Positions 44,641 to 56,171 of a DNA stretch of 64,000 nt are shown one piece after another; the first letter of the stretch is position 1, and every line of letters begins with the position of its first letter. Under the pieces are notes generated by a model. It saw nothing but the letters and a program-made list of their open reading frames with translations. It was not told the DNA's origin and did not search any database. A program made the translations under genes and the position numbers. The stretch comes from Acheta domesticus (taxonomy: Eukaryota; Arthropoda; Insecta; Orthoptera; Gryllidae), in NCBI GenBank assembly GCA_031308135.1, contig JAHLJT010008756.1, positions 73,815,821-73,879,820 of the forward strand, given 5' to 3'.

Positions 44641-46989
44641 ACAAAAGATGAAAACTATATGTTTGTAAAGAAGGAAAGATTATTTTGAGGCAGAATGTAC
44701 CTCTTCTGTTTATTTTATTCTTCTGCCTCTTCTTCACCTTTGTCTCCTTCCAGTATAACTTGAGCCATTTTCGCCTTCTTCCATTGGGATACTCCTGTCT
44801 AAGAAGAATAGAGCCACAGTTTCTAGAACTATGTACCAGAGATGGTTTGAAAATTTGCAGCAGCTTCACAAATTTGTGTATCAATATTTTGATAATTTAC
44901 CAGTTGATAAATTATCATGTTGTGGTGCCTTAATTGCTTCTGATGGCAGAAACCAGTCTCGGATATACACTCGAGCAAAAGAAAATGTTCTTTTTAAAGA
45001 GTTATTCTTTTTACAAGACCTGAAATAGGTCTTTTAAATTTTGAAATTTACCTTGAAATAGGTATATTTTCAATACGTATGTAGCCTTTGCCATCTAAGA
45101 TGACTTATATCTCCTGGCGTAAGAAAAGATATCCCGTTCTTTGGAATGCCGCCAAGAAAGATTAACTCCAGCAATTCTCGGTAGTCATTTCGAGGCTACT
45201 TTCTCCAGAAAGGCAACTCTTAGTCTTGCAAATATAAAGAAATGTAATTGTGGTCTCTTCACATTGAATATTCACTTACGTTTGTGCATACATTACTTTT
45301 CATTAAGTTTGAGAGCAAAATGAACTACTTGTATCTACTAGAAATTGGAAATCCCCAAAAGAAACCAAACAACGCAAATATTTGAAGTGAACCCCAATTA
45401 GATAAAATGAGCAAAAAACGAAATGTCTTAGTTGAACCGTAATGTGGTATAAAATAAAAAGTTACTTTCATGTTTTCAGTGGTCCAGAACTCGTTTATTC
45501 ACACCGTTGGAAATCACGCGTAGTTAGGAAGTCCAACAAATAAAAAGCAGTGATAGTTACAGTACATATACGAAGTGGTGCAAGCATTCTATAATTCCAA
45601 ATATAAAAGTGACTCATTTCACGGTAAAATGTCTCGGTCGCAGAAATTTCCTTCACAAGTCTCGAACTTTTTTCTAATATATACAAAGAAACTCATCGCA
45701 TCTCTGAGTCAAAACACGAACGTACGTTTTCACGTAAACCACCCATCAACGTCTTAACCCGGATATTCCTAAATCATGTTGGTGATTATAGCGTACGACG
45801 TCTTGTCTTGCCCTTCCGGAAAAAAAACTTTCCAGGAAAAGCTCATCGACAAGGGGGTCGACTTCGACAAAAGACATTCAGGAACGGCATTTTATGCTCC
45901 TACGTATGCAGTATTGAAAATATTTGTATTCAAAAAAGTATTCGTACCTACGATACTTATTTTGTTTTTAATATGAAACTAATTTTAAATAATATAATGC
46001 TCGTACAGCTTATTGGACTCGAGAACATTGTGCTCTTAAACCCATGCATTTAAATTACAAACAATGTCAAATAGTCAATTTACTTTTATTACTCCGTCTT
46101 GCTGATCCAAACGCCAAACCTCCAAAAAATGTTTTATTTTGAATACTATGATCTAAGAAATGCAGGACCTCTGAGCCGGAAAACCGGGTTTTATAGCCTA
46201 AACGCATAGTTTTTTCTAGTTATGCGTGATGCTAACGTGTATTTCGGGTTCCGTGTGCCTTACGCTATTTTACAAAATTCAACATTTTTCATCACTTTGT
46301 TTGATGCCCTGGAGGCCATAAGAACACTTGCAACATCATCACATTTCTGGCTTCAAGTTTTAGATATGTTTAATGTTACAGCCTAAAACATGGAGCCAGA
46401 GTATCCTTGCAGGTGTCTTGAAATCGTGTGCTAGTTCAATTTTGAATAATCCTTCTCACTAATAAGTTTTACTGTCGACCCCGTGGCCGGGATGGCTAAA
46501 CCAGTAGAAACGTTGGGAAACTAGTTTTTAATTAAATGACCAACAACTATTCATTATTCCGAGAAAGAATTTTGAAATTTGTATTTGGTGTCTTACTTAA
46601 AACTGTTGATGGCTCAAAGTATCATTATGAATTGTATTTAAAATTTGAGAATAGTGCTCCTCATTCAATTGCAGATGTGGTTTTAAAGACGAAGGATTTG
46701 CATGTCTTGTCACATAGCTTCATGTTGCAGCCCACGTATGCCATATTTACCACCCAGTCCTTTAAAATGCGTTCATAATTATGTACCACTATAATATCGA
46801 CTTAACACACCTACAGAAATAGATATGAGACATGGTTTGTCGTAAGTGTTTATTTTTCCATAAAGCTTTTTTGGTCGCATTGTGGCTATCTTCAGTGCTA
46901 CGAAAATAACATAGAATATATTGTGATAAAATAATGAATGATGATTAATTTTATCTAATTTAATTTACTAGCTCAGTTCTTTGGGATCT
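44641..46989. other. No recognisable gene
   Basis: Small open frames (for example 44831-45028 and 45776-45976) show no family motif. A copy of the CTGAAGAT dispersed repeat lies at 46821-46903 on the minus strand. Confidence 0.45.
46821..46903 (-). repeat. Dispersed repeat segment, second copy
   Basis: Reverse complement of the segment at 35826-35912 with roughly 75-80% identity by eye. Confidence 0.55.
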
Positions 46990-46994
46990 ATATG

Positions 46995-47571
46995 TTGACA
47001 CACCTGCACGCTTACCTGCAGGCTGGTTGTCACTGGATTGCCCTCTACACAGAGAAGCCTGGAAGTCTGAAATTGTTTATGTCCCAAAGGAATTACACAC
47101 AACGTGGCACAACAATAATTTTGTTTATTAAGAATGGAATTTGAGATTAAAAATATAAAAATTCTCTTGCTTAATTTCATGCATTAAGTTCACTGTACCA
47201 AATTGTCTGGCGTTGTGCAACGATGGCCCCGCAGTTCGTAGCCCCTTGACTTCCGCGCCGAAAATCCGTCTGCTTCTTTCTTGCTGCTCACTTCTTGCAC
47301 ACTTGTTCCACAATTTGTCCTCCCTATTCGCGTCGATGTCCAACTTTAATAATTCAGGTTACATACGCGCCGCTACCACCAGGATGCCAGTCAACCACCA
47401 ACTCTCCCTCGTCCAGGGCCCCCTTCTCGCGCGTCAACAACCTTCGTTACCTAGTAACCGCGACCGTCCAGATTGAAGCGCGGCGTTTGTTTTGTAATAT
47501 TTTTGTATATTACAGCTCCGTCCGTCCAGATTAACGCGCGGCGTTTGTTCTGTAATATTTTGTATATTACA
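46995..47571 (-). repeat. Candidate solo LTR (577 bp)
   Basis: Flanked by ATATG on both sides (46990-46994 and 47572-47576). On the minus strand it starts TGTAATATAC, has a GC-rich U3-like part containing a tandem duplication, and has an AATAAA near 47127. It ends GTGTGTCAA rather than the canonical CA, and ATATG is a weak duplication in AT-rich DNA, so this is tentative. Confidence 0.4.
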
Positions 47572-47575
47572 ATAT
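47464..47575. repeat. 58-bp tandem duplication
   Basis: CCGTCCAGATT, GCGCGGCGTTTGTT, GTAATATTT and GTATATTACA blocks occur twice with a 58-base period (47464 and 47522). Confidence 0.85.
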
Positions 47576-47576
47576 G

Positions 47577-48343
47577 TTAGTATATAAATAGAAATAGAAT
47601 TTAAGCCCAATGGAAGAATATGAATATAAAATGCGAAAATAGAAATTAATAATTTTGAAGAAAGAATACATGAAATGACAAAAGTATTCTTTCTCCAAAA
47701 TTATTAAACTGGTACTGCCAGACGATTCTTTTCTAGGAATCCATGGTGTCTCGAATCGGCTAACGGCGCCGACGCCATTTATTTACATAGGTTTGTTTTT
47801 GAATACCAAATCCCTTTATATGGTAATTAATATATTTTATTTCATTGTTAAAATTAATATTTCTTTCCTTTTTGATGCTCGGTATAGTCTCTAAATATAA
47901 TTATAGAAACAGTTATGTAGCAGAAAAGATTTTACTTGGCACGTAAACTTACGTAGTTTAATGTCATCTGGCAATCTGCTGAAAAATAATATGCATGTAT
48001 TGTATGTAAATTTTTTGTTGTGATCTGTTGATACTGACACCTGATGAATATGATTACTACGTCGTCAATGATTACTAAGTCATTTTTACAAAACCAACTG
48101 ATGGTAATGGTAAAATTCCAAGATTAACAAAGATAAGCTTACAAGAATTACGTAGGTGGGATTTGTTTATTATTCGTACAATATTTTTTGTAATCTAAAG
48201 GTCTGTGAGTTATACGAAGTATTTTCCCAGAATATAATGCCACATCTCAGGTAGGAATGAACATTCGCGAAATATACATAATTAATAGTACAAAGACTAA
48301 ATTTGAAAGAACTATGAACGTGTAGCGAATGAACTTAATTGAA
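47577..48343. other. No recognisable gene
   Basis: AT-rich; nothing to annotate. Confidence 0.5.
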
Positions 48344-49510
48344 TCAGTCATTTGAGAACACATCTACATTTGTTTAAAATTGAGTTATACGTCCATTACA
48401 TGCAATCTCATCCATTACATGTAAAACATCACATCTCCAATGGAAAGATACATAACAATGAGATGTTAAAATTTGCAGTATTTTGAGGAACACCACATCT
48501 CCGGGAGATGTGTTTCTCAAATGACTTTGTAGTGAGTGGCAGCACTGGCGTCGAGCAGCAATAAGCAGTTGCATCTGTGGTTTTCTACAACGTATTCTGT
48601 GCAAAATGAGTTTTAATGAGAGTGATATGAAATCGCGCCATGTAAAGCGTAAAAAGGGATTGAATCAATGAGAATATAAGTGTGAACAATATGCAGAACT
48701 AACGCTTCCTTCTGTGAGGAACAGTAGTTCCTCACAAATTTCAAGTAGAACTTGGGGAAAGTGAAAAGGTGAAGGATTTTAATGATGGTGACCACAGTAC
48801 TATAAAAATAACGTATCGACTGAGACTCGAGCAAGAAGCATTTCAAGGGAAAACAAACAAAAATTCAACATTTCGAGTTTCATGGAACTCTCATATTCTA
48901 ACAAACATGTGAGTGAAGTTAAAGAAAAACATTCTATTGATTGACTAACTGAACACAGTTTTGACTTGAAAAAATTAGTTTGCGGCACTCCAGAACTTCT
49001 TAAAGCTTGTGCTTACCCACATCATTGTGTACCAATGGACATAAAAAAGGCAGTGATCGCAGAAAACTAAAATACTATATTCCTGAAGATAGAGTTAATG
49101 AATTTTGCTCAAATATTTGACTGGCCAACTGTCGACAAGGATGTGAAAAATTTATGAAAATAATACCAAAATATTGTCAGTAATGTTGTAACATTAATGG
49201 CATATCAAATATTTCTTGCAATAAATCTGTTTTCCCTTCTTATATTATTTCTTACCATTATTTTGTGCATATTAACTCCACGTTACGTCAGTCATTTAAG
49301 AAGCAACACATCTCCAATTAACTTTTTAGTTGATTTTGACACGTCTGTGTACATACATTTGTTTCTCTTTAAACAAGTGGAAGAACCCAAAATGCATATA
49401 TTTAAAATACAAAAATTATGAATATGACTTATATTAAAATCTTAGGACATTTTTTCTCAATTTACCGAAAGTTTACTTTTTTGGAGATGAGGTGTTTCCA
49501 AAATGTCTGA
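48344..49510. repeat. Cluster of terminal-repeat-like motifs, possible unknown DNA transposon
   Basis: Variants of GGAGATGTGTTTCTCAAATGA occur as an end motif at 48344-48365 (inverted), 48424-48440 (inverted, partial), 48481-48502 (inverted), 48504-48525 (direct, back to back with the previous one), 49288-49315 (inverted) and 49483-49510 (direct). The pair 48504 and 49315 would bound an 812-bp unit with inverted ends. A short decayed frame inside it (from 48607, MSFNESDMKSRHVKRKKG) has no match I know. Confidence 0.5.
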
Positions 49511-49599
49511 TTCAATTTTGTGTTCAACTCATATAAATGAACGTTCCATTTGAGGTTTCACTGAGTTGAGAGACCTAAAATTCTTTTTACCTTAATATC

Positions 49600-50029
49600 A
49601 GTCAATGGTACCTTTCATTTTCAATGAAGTAGAGCATTGTTTATTTGAAATGGAAAACAGCATTGAAACAGTTTCCTTTTCATTTACTATTAATTTTTTT
49701 ATTACGGAACCAATTTGGAAAACTGATACTGTACTATACGGTTTCTTTATTGCGAAGAATATTCGTATCATCCGCAAAGAGAACTGTTTTTTCCGTTTCA
49801 AATTCTCGAGGACATGTCTTTTGCGAATAGTAGGAAGATAATTGGGCCTAAAACCGAACCGTGCGGGACCCCTTGTGCGATTGGCATTGAACTGGAAAGG
49901 TGTGTAAGATACGAAGATAACAAATTTAGAACGAAACCGCGAATTCTATATGAAGGTAATTTTGAAAATAAAATGTTATGATAAATGACGTCAGAAGCTT
50001 TGGAAAGATCTACAATTATCCCCGTAGGT
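49600..50029 (-). pseudogene. LINE reverse-transcriptase fragment (CR1/L2-like), cut by a MITE
   Basis: The minus strand reads GIIVDLSKASDVIYHN (50025-49980; usual 'DLSKAFDVIDHN'), SKLPSYRIRGFVLN, a degraded 'GVPQGS' as GVPHG, then, after a shift, the catalytic LFADDTNIL (49782-49756). The spacing is that of reverse-transcriptase motifs 3 to 5. The fragment stops exactly at the start of the hAT-like MITE at 50030. Confidence 0.75.
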
Positions 50030-50314
50030 CAGGGGTTTTCGAACTTGTTTCGTCTACGGCTTCCTTGACCTAAACGAAACTTCCCGCGGCTCCCCTAGCG
50101 ACAATAAGTTTCAAACATAAGGGACAATAAGTTTCAAACATTAATTAGTAAAATAAATTATGTGCATTACAAATAACATTTAGTACGATAGTACAAAATG
50201 TTTTTGTGGACATAAATGACATAAGGATTAAAGTAAATCAAATCAAAAGATCATTTTTAATAAATCACTGCGACACCCATACCATACGGCCGCGACGCAG
50301 TATGAAAACCCTTG
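50030..50314. mobile_element. hAT-like MITE (285 bp)
   Basis: The ends are CAGGGGTTTTCGAACT and, inverted, CAAGGGTTTTCATACT (13 of 16 bases), close to the common hAT terminus CAGNGNTTC. Flanking octamers CCGTAGGT and CCATTGGA agree at 5 of 8 positions, so any 8-bp target duplication has decayed. The interior has a 23-base direct repeat (GACAATAAGTTTCAAACAT twice, 50100-50140) and no coding frame. Confidence 0.6.
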
Positions 50315-50639
50315 CCATTGGAGCTCAATTTTGATCCGTGGTCGAATCGGCACCTTTAAGAACAGAAAATATGGCTGTTTACGTAGATTTTGTAAACCTA
50401 TGTTGGCAATCTAAAAACGCTCCGTGTTTACTGAGAAAGGTTCACATTCGTACGTAAAAATAAGTATCTCTAATACTTTCGAAAAAAAAAACTGACAGAA
50501 ATTGGCCTATAATTCTTAATTTCATTTTTGTCCCTTAAGGTTCCCTTTAGCCCTGCTCCTTAAGGTCCAACCGTATTTATTATTGGAATCGTCTACTGCT
50601 TCGTAAACATCTTGTGATAAGAGTTGTTTTCCAATAGCT

Positions 50640-50930
50640 TCTTTTGCTCGCGCCACGTGTGCGATAAACAGGACGCCTCCCACCCGCTCCTTTGAGCGCA
50701 AGAAGCGCCGCGGCGCGCCGGCCTCTGCCGAGAGGCAGGCCGTAACTCGTCGCGCCCGCAAACAGAACACCTCCGCGCGCGGGTGACCGCAGGCAGGCGG
50801 GCGGGCGCGCGCAAAAAAGCAGAGCGGCGGAGGAAGAGCAGGAGCAGGAGGCGGAGGAAGCGTTGGCTGCTCGCCGAACGAGGAATGGGAAGGGGGACTA
50901 GAAGCTTGGAGGGCCTTCCACAGTGGAGCA
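50640..50930. other. CpG-rich island
   Basis: A sharp rise in G+C and CpG, with GCGCGC runs, in otherwise AT-rich DNA. Frames across it are arginine/alanine-rich on both strands, as expected of composition alone. It may mark a host promoter or first exon, but no gene was recognised. Confidence 0.5.
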
Positions 50931-52574
50931 GAATGAGTGACTCGAGTATCTTACGTTACAATCTCAAGAAAAAATGTGTAGTGACTTTCTTATGATACCC
51001 TCAGGTGTCTTGGGGACCGTGAAAAGATATTGAGGTGTTCTTTTTACTGAAATGAAACCTAAGATATATAATATTATCCTCAAGCTATTGTATTATTTAT
51101 TCCTAAAGCTATTTGAGAGAAATCGACACAACTTCGATGTTTTATACGGAAACCTACATATTTCTTTAGCGCATAATAACAATCGAATAGAAACTAGTTC
51201 ATACATATGCATTCTACATAAGTATATCAGAGAAACATAGAATTTTTATGACGCACGCCGATTATCAGTATTCCGCCAATACTGCAAGGGAACACGCTGC
51301 TAGGTTCATCTGCTACGTCTTTCCTTCAACTTTACTTCCGCCTCTCCTCCTACACATACATGAATTACACCACCACACATTTCAGGAGACCACTCGGGAG
51401 TTTCGAGCCTGTCACGGCTGAGGAGGTACCCCGTTTCCCGGAAGTGGAAATTTCCCGCAAGATGACATGTAAGTCGTCGCCGAATATCACGTTCTACAGG
51501 GGCAGGAAACCGTCACCTCCCGGTATATAACAAGCACGTCACTCTCGGGACTGAAGATGCAAGAAGTTTTCGTGCTTCAAATCAATACCTACTGAATCAT
51601 TCCTGATTTTTGAACAAGAATTTAATATTTATTAAGCTATCATTGAAATAGAATTTTCTTAATGATGAACCGAATGAAATATAATGCACATATCAATAAA
51701 TGTAATTAGTATGAAGGTTGTTACGGAATAATCCCAGCGCCTGTCCAACCTACAATTGTCACCGAACACTGTTGAGTACACGTCTTGTGGACAAGACTAC
51801 TCTTATACTGTACATCTTTTCGTTTCCCACAATATTTCGTAAGCTCATCCAATTCATTGTTATTGCAAACAAAGCAGTGTCGTGCTGCACTTCAATCACG
51901 TCTAGTTGGAGAAACGATTGTTGAAATCTACAACTGTTAATTCGGCAACAATGTAGTAAAAAGAATGAATGCCGCGAAGAGTCCTAGTAAGTAAATATCA
52001 GCCAAGATATCCGGTTAGGTTTTGCGAGCGTTCACAACAGTTCAACAGTTCAGAACGTGACAAACACAAACCTGTGACATGAACAAAATAGCGAATTTTA
52101 GCTCGTTTGTAACATGTTGGCCTCGTGCACATAAACTCATTTGATATTAGGTTTTTTATAGCGCTAGAGCGCGCCAGCGGCACACATTACGCACAATAAC
52201 GAATTAAAAGACGTTACACACAAAAAGTCACAGATCATTGCAGATTCGTATTAAATCTGGCCACGGTGCTCACTTGTGATATTTCTTTAGCTCACTTCGT
52301 AATACATGAATGTTGAGAATTCGTCACTGCGTGTGATGACAAACACGTCTTTGCGATTTAGGAGCGGCAGTTTAATACGTTATCATTGACAAGTCTCATA
52401 AGGAGCCACGTATGCCATCCAAGAAGTATCAATTGATCCTACAATTTTTGAATCCATATGTTTGGAGTGTTGCATCTATGTTCATATTTATTAACGGAAA
52501 AACCTACGTGCTAATCCTGCTGTTTACTAGACACGGCATCCATTATGATCTCTGCTGTACATAGTCTGATCTAC
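50931..52574. other. No recognisable gene; isolated TATA box
   Basis: A TATATAA at 51524-51530 follows a GC-richer stretch (51400-51520) and could be a promoter or part of an old LTR. No coding region follows. Confidence 0.4.
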
Positions 52575-52960
52575 GTTATGAAGTGAAGCGAAAGACCGTA
52601 CCTTACGCGTGGGGTTTGTCGTGTATGTTTTAACGTCAGTCACGTGACTAGAAGTGTGTTAAGTCACGAGGAGGTTTCAAATATGCTATACATCCGTATT
52701 CAGAAGCCATTTGGTTCAGGTCGTGGCAGCTTTAACAGCGGGGCTGTCCCCACATTATCTGGTTGAGTAAAACCCGTGTCGAATCGTTGTGAAGTGAAGC
52801 GAAAGACCGTGCCGGTACGCAAGGTTCGTCGTGACAGTTCTAACGTCAATCACGTGATTCGAATAATGTCAAGACGTTTCAAATGCACTAAAAATTCTGT
52901 CCAATTTTGTTCCTTTAACAGCGGGGCTGTGATCATATTTCCGGGCGGGTAAAACAAACG
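52575..52960. repeat. Diverged tandem duplication (about 180-210 bp unit)
   Basis: GAAGTGAAGCGAAAGACCGT occurs at 52580 and 52791; ACGTCA-TCACGTGA and TTTAACAGCGGGGCTGT occur in the same order in both units. Spacing differs (211 and 183 bases), so one unit has an indel. No coding frame. Confidence 0.8.
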
Positions 52961-53029
52961 TATCGTTTTGATCGGCTCGCCCATCGGGGCCGTCTAACCG
53001 TAATTCCATTTTCGTACATTTCCTCCGTT

Positions 53030-53320
53030 TTCAGCGCTTCCGAGTCCCTCTGTGCGGCGTCTGCAGCGGTGGCAGTGACGGCGGCGGCGCCCCGAAATAC
53101 CCGCGCGCGGCTAACGAACGCCAGAGCGGCGGCGCGCGCCGTAAATCATGCCAAAGAGCGGCGCGGGCTGCTCGTCGCCCGCCGTGCGCCACCGCGCCCA
53201 TTAGTCGCAGCTAAACGGCGCGCCGCGGCACGGGACCGGAGGCCGAAGGACGGCGGCCAGTGGCCGGACGGTGATGACGGGCCAGGGAAGCAAGAAAGCG
53301 ACCGTGGGCGTGCGCACAGT
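53030..53320. other. CpG-rich island
   Basis: Very GC-rich, containing GCGCCCATTAG, a word nearly repeated in the island at 60880-61150 (GGGCCCATTAG). The open frame 53069-53461 is alanine/arginine-rich and is probably compositional. Confidence 0.5.
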
Positions 53321-53457
53321 TTATTTATTTATTTACGTCAAAAACAGTTAAAAACTGTGTGTGACGAGCTATGGGGAGAAGTGAATTTTGTGCACGATTT
53401 CATAATTTCTGTGATCTCTATCCTCAACTATATTCTAAGTGTCCTACACTATATTCT

Positions 53458-53987
53458 ATAAGTGTCGTGTTAACGCACAGGCCCCAAGGGCCAGGGACCA
53501 GGGCCCGCGATAGTGTTTCAAAAAATATTTATTACTACTGTTTTCAAAAAAATAAAATAAAAACGTTTAAAATGTGATGTATGATTAAACTAGATGCAAA
53601 AAATAGGCCTAAAATTGATGTCACGCATCATTGAATAATTTTTATTTATAATGTGGACTGTTGCTGGTAGATTTTTCAATTTTATATCGTACAATTCAAT
53701 AAAAAATGAAAACTAATTTGTGGTCTTCTTCAATATAATTATAAATCTGTTATTCTTACTTATACAAACATGTTTAATTATTTTTGTTTGTATAATGTAA
53801 AATTGAAACACTAAGAAATACTTTCAAAATATTTTTTAAAAAATATAAAATACAATGTGAATTGATAGGATTTTCTGTATATTTCAGCATCAAAATTGGG
53901 GGGAAGATCGGTGAAAGTAATAATAGGGGGCCCCCAAATTAACCTAAGCCCAAGGGCCCCCAACACTGTTAAAACGGCCTTGCCTGC
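53458..53987. mobile_element. Candidate TIR element (about 0.5 kb)
   Basis: The left end (TAAGTGTCGTGTTAAC, then GGCCCCAAGGGCCAGG) and the inverted right end (CAAGGCCGTTTTAAC, then GGGGGCCCTTGGGC) share a spaced pattern over about 35 bases. The middle is AT-rich and non-coding. No target duplication was found. A hAT-type MITE is possible. Confidence 0.4.
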
Positions 53988-54658
53988 GCGTAGGGGAACT
54001 GAGGGGGGCGTGGTGTTTCGGATAATTTCGAAAGTTGCCCCGTAGTCTCTTCGAAAGGGGCTACATAATAAAATATTTTAGTTTCTTAACACGTTGAGTG
54101 CCAAGCGCTTGGTAACCGGTTGGGTCCCAGAACCCGAGGTATTTAGAGATATTTATTTTGGTCATCAGTAATTATTTTGGCATAAATCCTTACTTTTTTA
54201 GACAGTTTTTTTGTTAATTGAAAACAAATGAAAAATAAGTAGAAGTGCCATTTTATTTTATTGACATACTTGAATACATTACAAAATACAGTATGCAAAA
54301 TCTGAGCAACAATAACACATATTTTTCAGAATTAGAATTTTCACATATTTCATCCGAAGCTAATTTCCGAGTGGTTTTCCAAAAGGCCATAATTTTGTAG
54401 CATGCTCAACGTTCTAACCTCAAAACATATCCCCAATCAACGTTTACGATTGAGTTGGGACTTCAGCTTTAATATCTTTTTAAAATGCTATATAAGATAA
54501 GAATAAGGTCGTAAGCATAGGATCGTGGGCGCATGGGATCATAGGCGAAGCAATAAAAGCCTGTAGCGACGGACAATTTTTTAGAAAAATGATATTTAAA
54601 GACTACATTATTATGCTATGTCCGTTTTCAGTGAAACGCACTGATGTTGCATAAGGCA

Positions 54659-54692
<34 letters not shown>

Positions 54693-56171
54693 TTATTATG
54701 CGAATCACTTCATTAGAATTGAGTTGTTTCACATTAAAAATATTGGGATATTTCGGGCACACATACTCGCCTTCAGTCCCTCTGCTCTAGATGCTAAGGT
54801 AAGTGATATTCAGGGTCGAAGTGACGGCGATGGTAGATGCGGTGGCGGTGGCAATGATGAGAAACGAGATGTCTGGATGCTTGGCAGGGTTCGGGGTGCG
54901 GGAGACGTACGAAAGCGTCTTCGCAGAAGTGTGAGCTGTGAGAAGTTGGCGCGAGTCTGATAGAGGATTAGGCGAGAAGATGACATGTGGTTTCTCCGGA
55001 ACGCGATATTTTGGGTCGACGGGTAGGTGCGAATCTGAGATTTTGAAAAATGAGTGTGGAATGTTCTTTCGGAAAGCATCGTTGGTTTTCACTTGAGGAA
55101 TAGTCACCCGCGCCATCTAAAAGTTTAACTGTCGGCTGTGGCTGGTAGACCTACCGTTGATTTTTTTTCATATGATCCTTTTTAGGGAATTAAGTCATTG
55201 ATATTTTTTCAAATGTACTTTTCGTTCGTAATATGACGCAATTTACCACAAGTCTTTGTTATAATCTGATATTCTACAGATGCTTTGGCAATAGGTGAAA
55301 AAATTCCGGACTATTTACTCGAAAACTGAACATCCACCATAAATTTCGGAAACATTTGTATTATTTTGACTTACAGTTCAATACGTTACTATGTTATAAA
55401 CATACATCGAAGTTTTTTAACATCAAAATGTAATAGTTTGTCATTATATGCAAAATTCAAGCGTGTCGATTATTTTTTTTCATCTATTGAAGCAAAAATT
55501 GAGTATCGGTTGTTTGAATGAATACATGCATGTTATTATTTTTTAGCTTTTTTTTTTAAATTTATCAATATCGTCAAAAACATCGACAAAATTAAAATGT
55601 AAGTATTCACCTGACACACACACGTTGTCAATTCCAGGTTTCGATTTTAACAAGGATTCAGAAAGAAAATTAATTGCATTTTGTATTGCCATTAATAATA
55701 GCTAGTTTTTCTAGAATTCATTTGATATTGTTTTTAATGTCTTTATTTTGTTTTATCTTCCAAAGCTTTTAAATCCCTCTAATGTATTTTTGTTTGAGAA
55801 CTAATATGTTAATTTTTCACGACGTCTCCTCGAACTTTGTGGAAAAACGTTCGCTGAAGTGAAGTGTTTGTAACGCTTCCTTTCAGTGCTCTCTCTTGTC
55901 ATGAAATATTGTAAAATCCAAAGTCTTCCCATGAAGGGAAGAAAATGTACAGCTGTTGAGTCACTTGCGTACTCTGGAACTCATTGACAGAATACGCACG
56001 GTAATTTGAAGGAATATTGAAGTAAATAGTTTGTTTTAAAAATTTAAAGAAAATAACATGTCAAGCAATCTGGTTTTGCTCAACACAACCATTACGATTG
56101 ACTAAATTAAGTGTTCTATCACAATTCTCGTGATGGTCCATGTTTGCAAGAAACGCGGTAGTCCTATTTTT
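53988..56171. other. No recognisable gene; ATT microsatellite
   Basis: A TTA/ATT microsatellite lies at 54661-54695. Open frames at 54724-54960 (plus) and 54787-55116 (minus) overlap each other, and neither has a motif I know. Confidence 0.45.

Noticed and set aside
51524..51530. TATA box as promoter of a host gene
   Set aside because: No coding region, initiator spacing or splice signals follow.
53069..53461. 130-codon alanine/arginine-rich open frame
   Set aside because: Explained by CpG-rich composition; overlapping frames are open on other strands and no motif is present.
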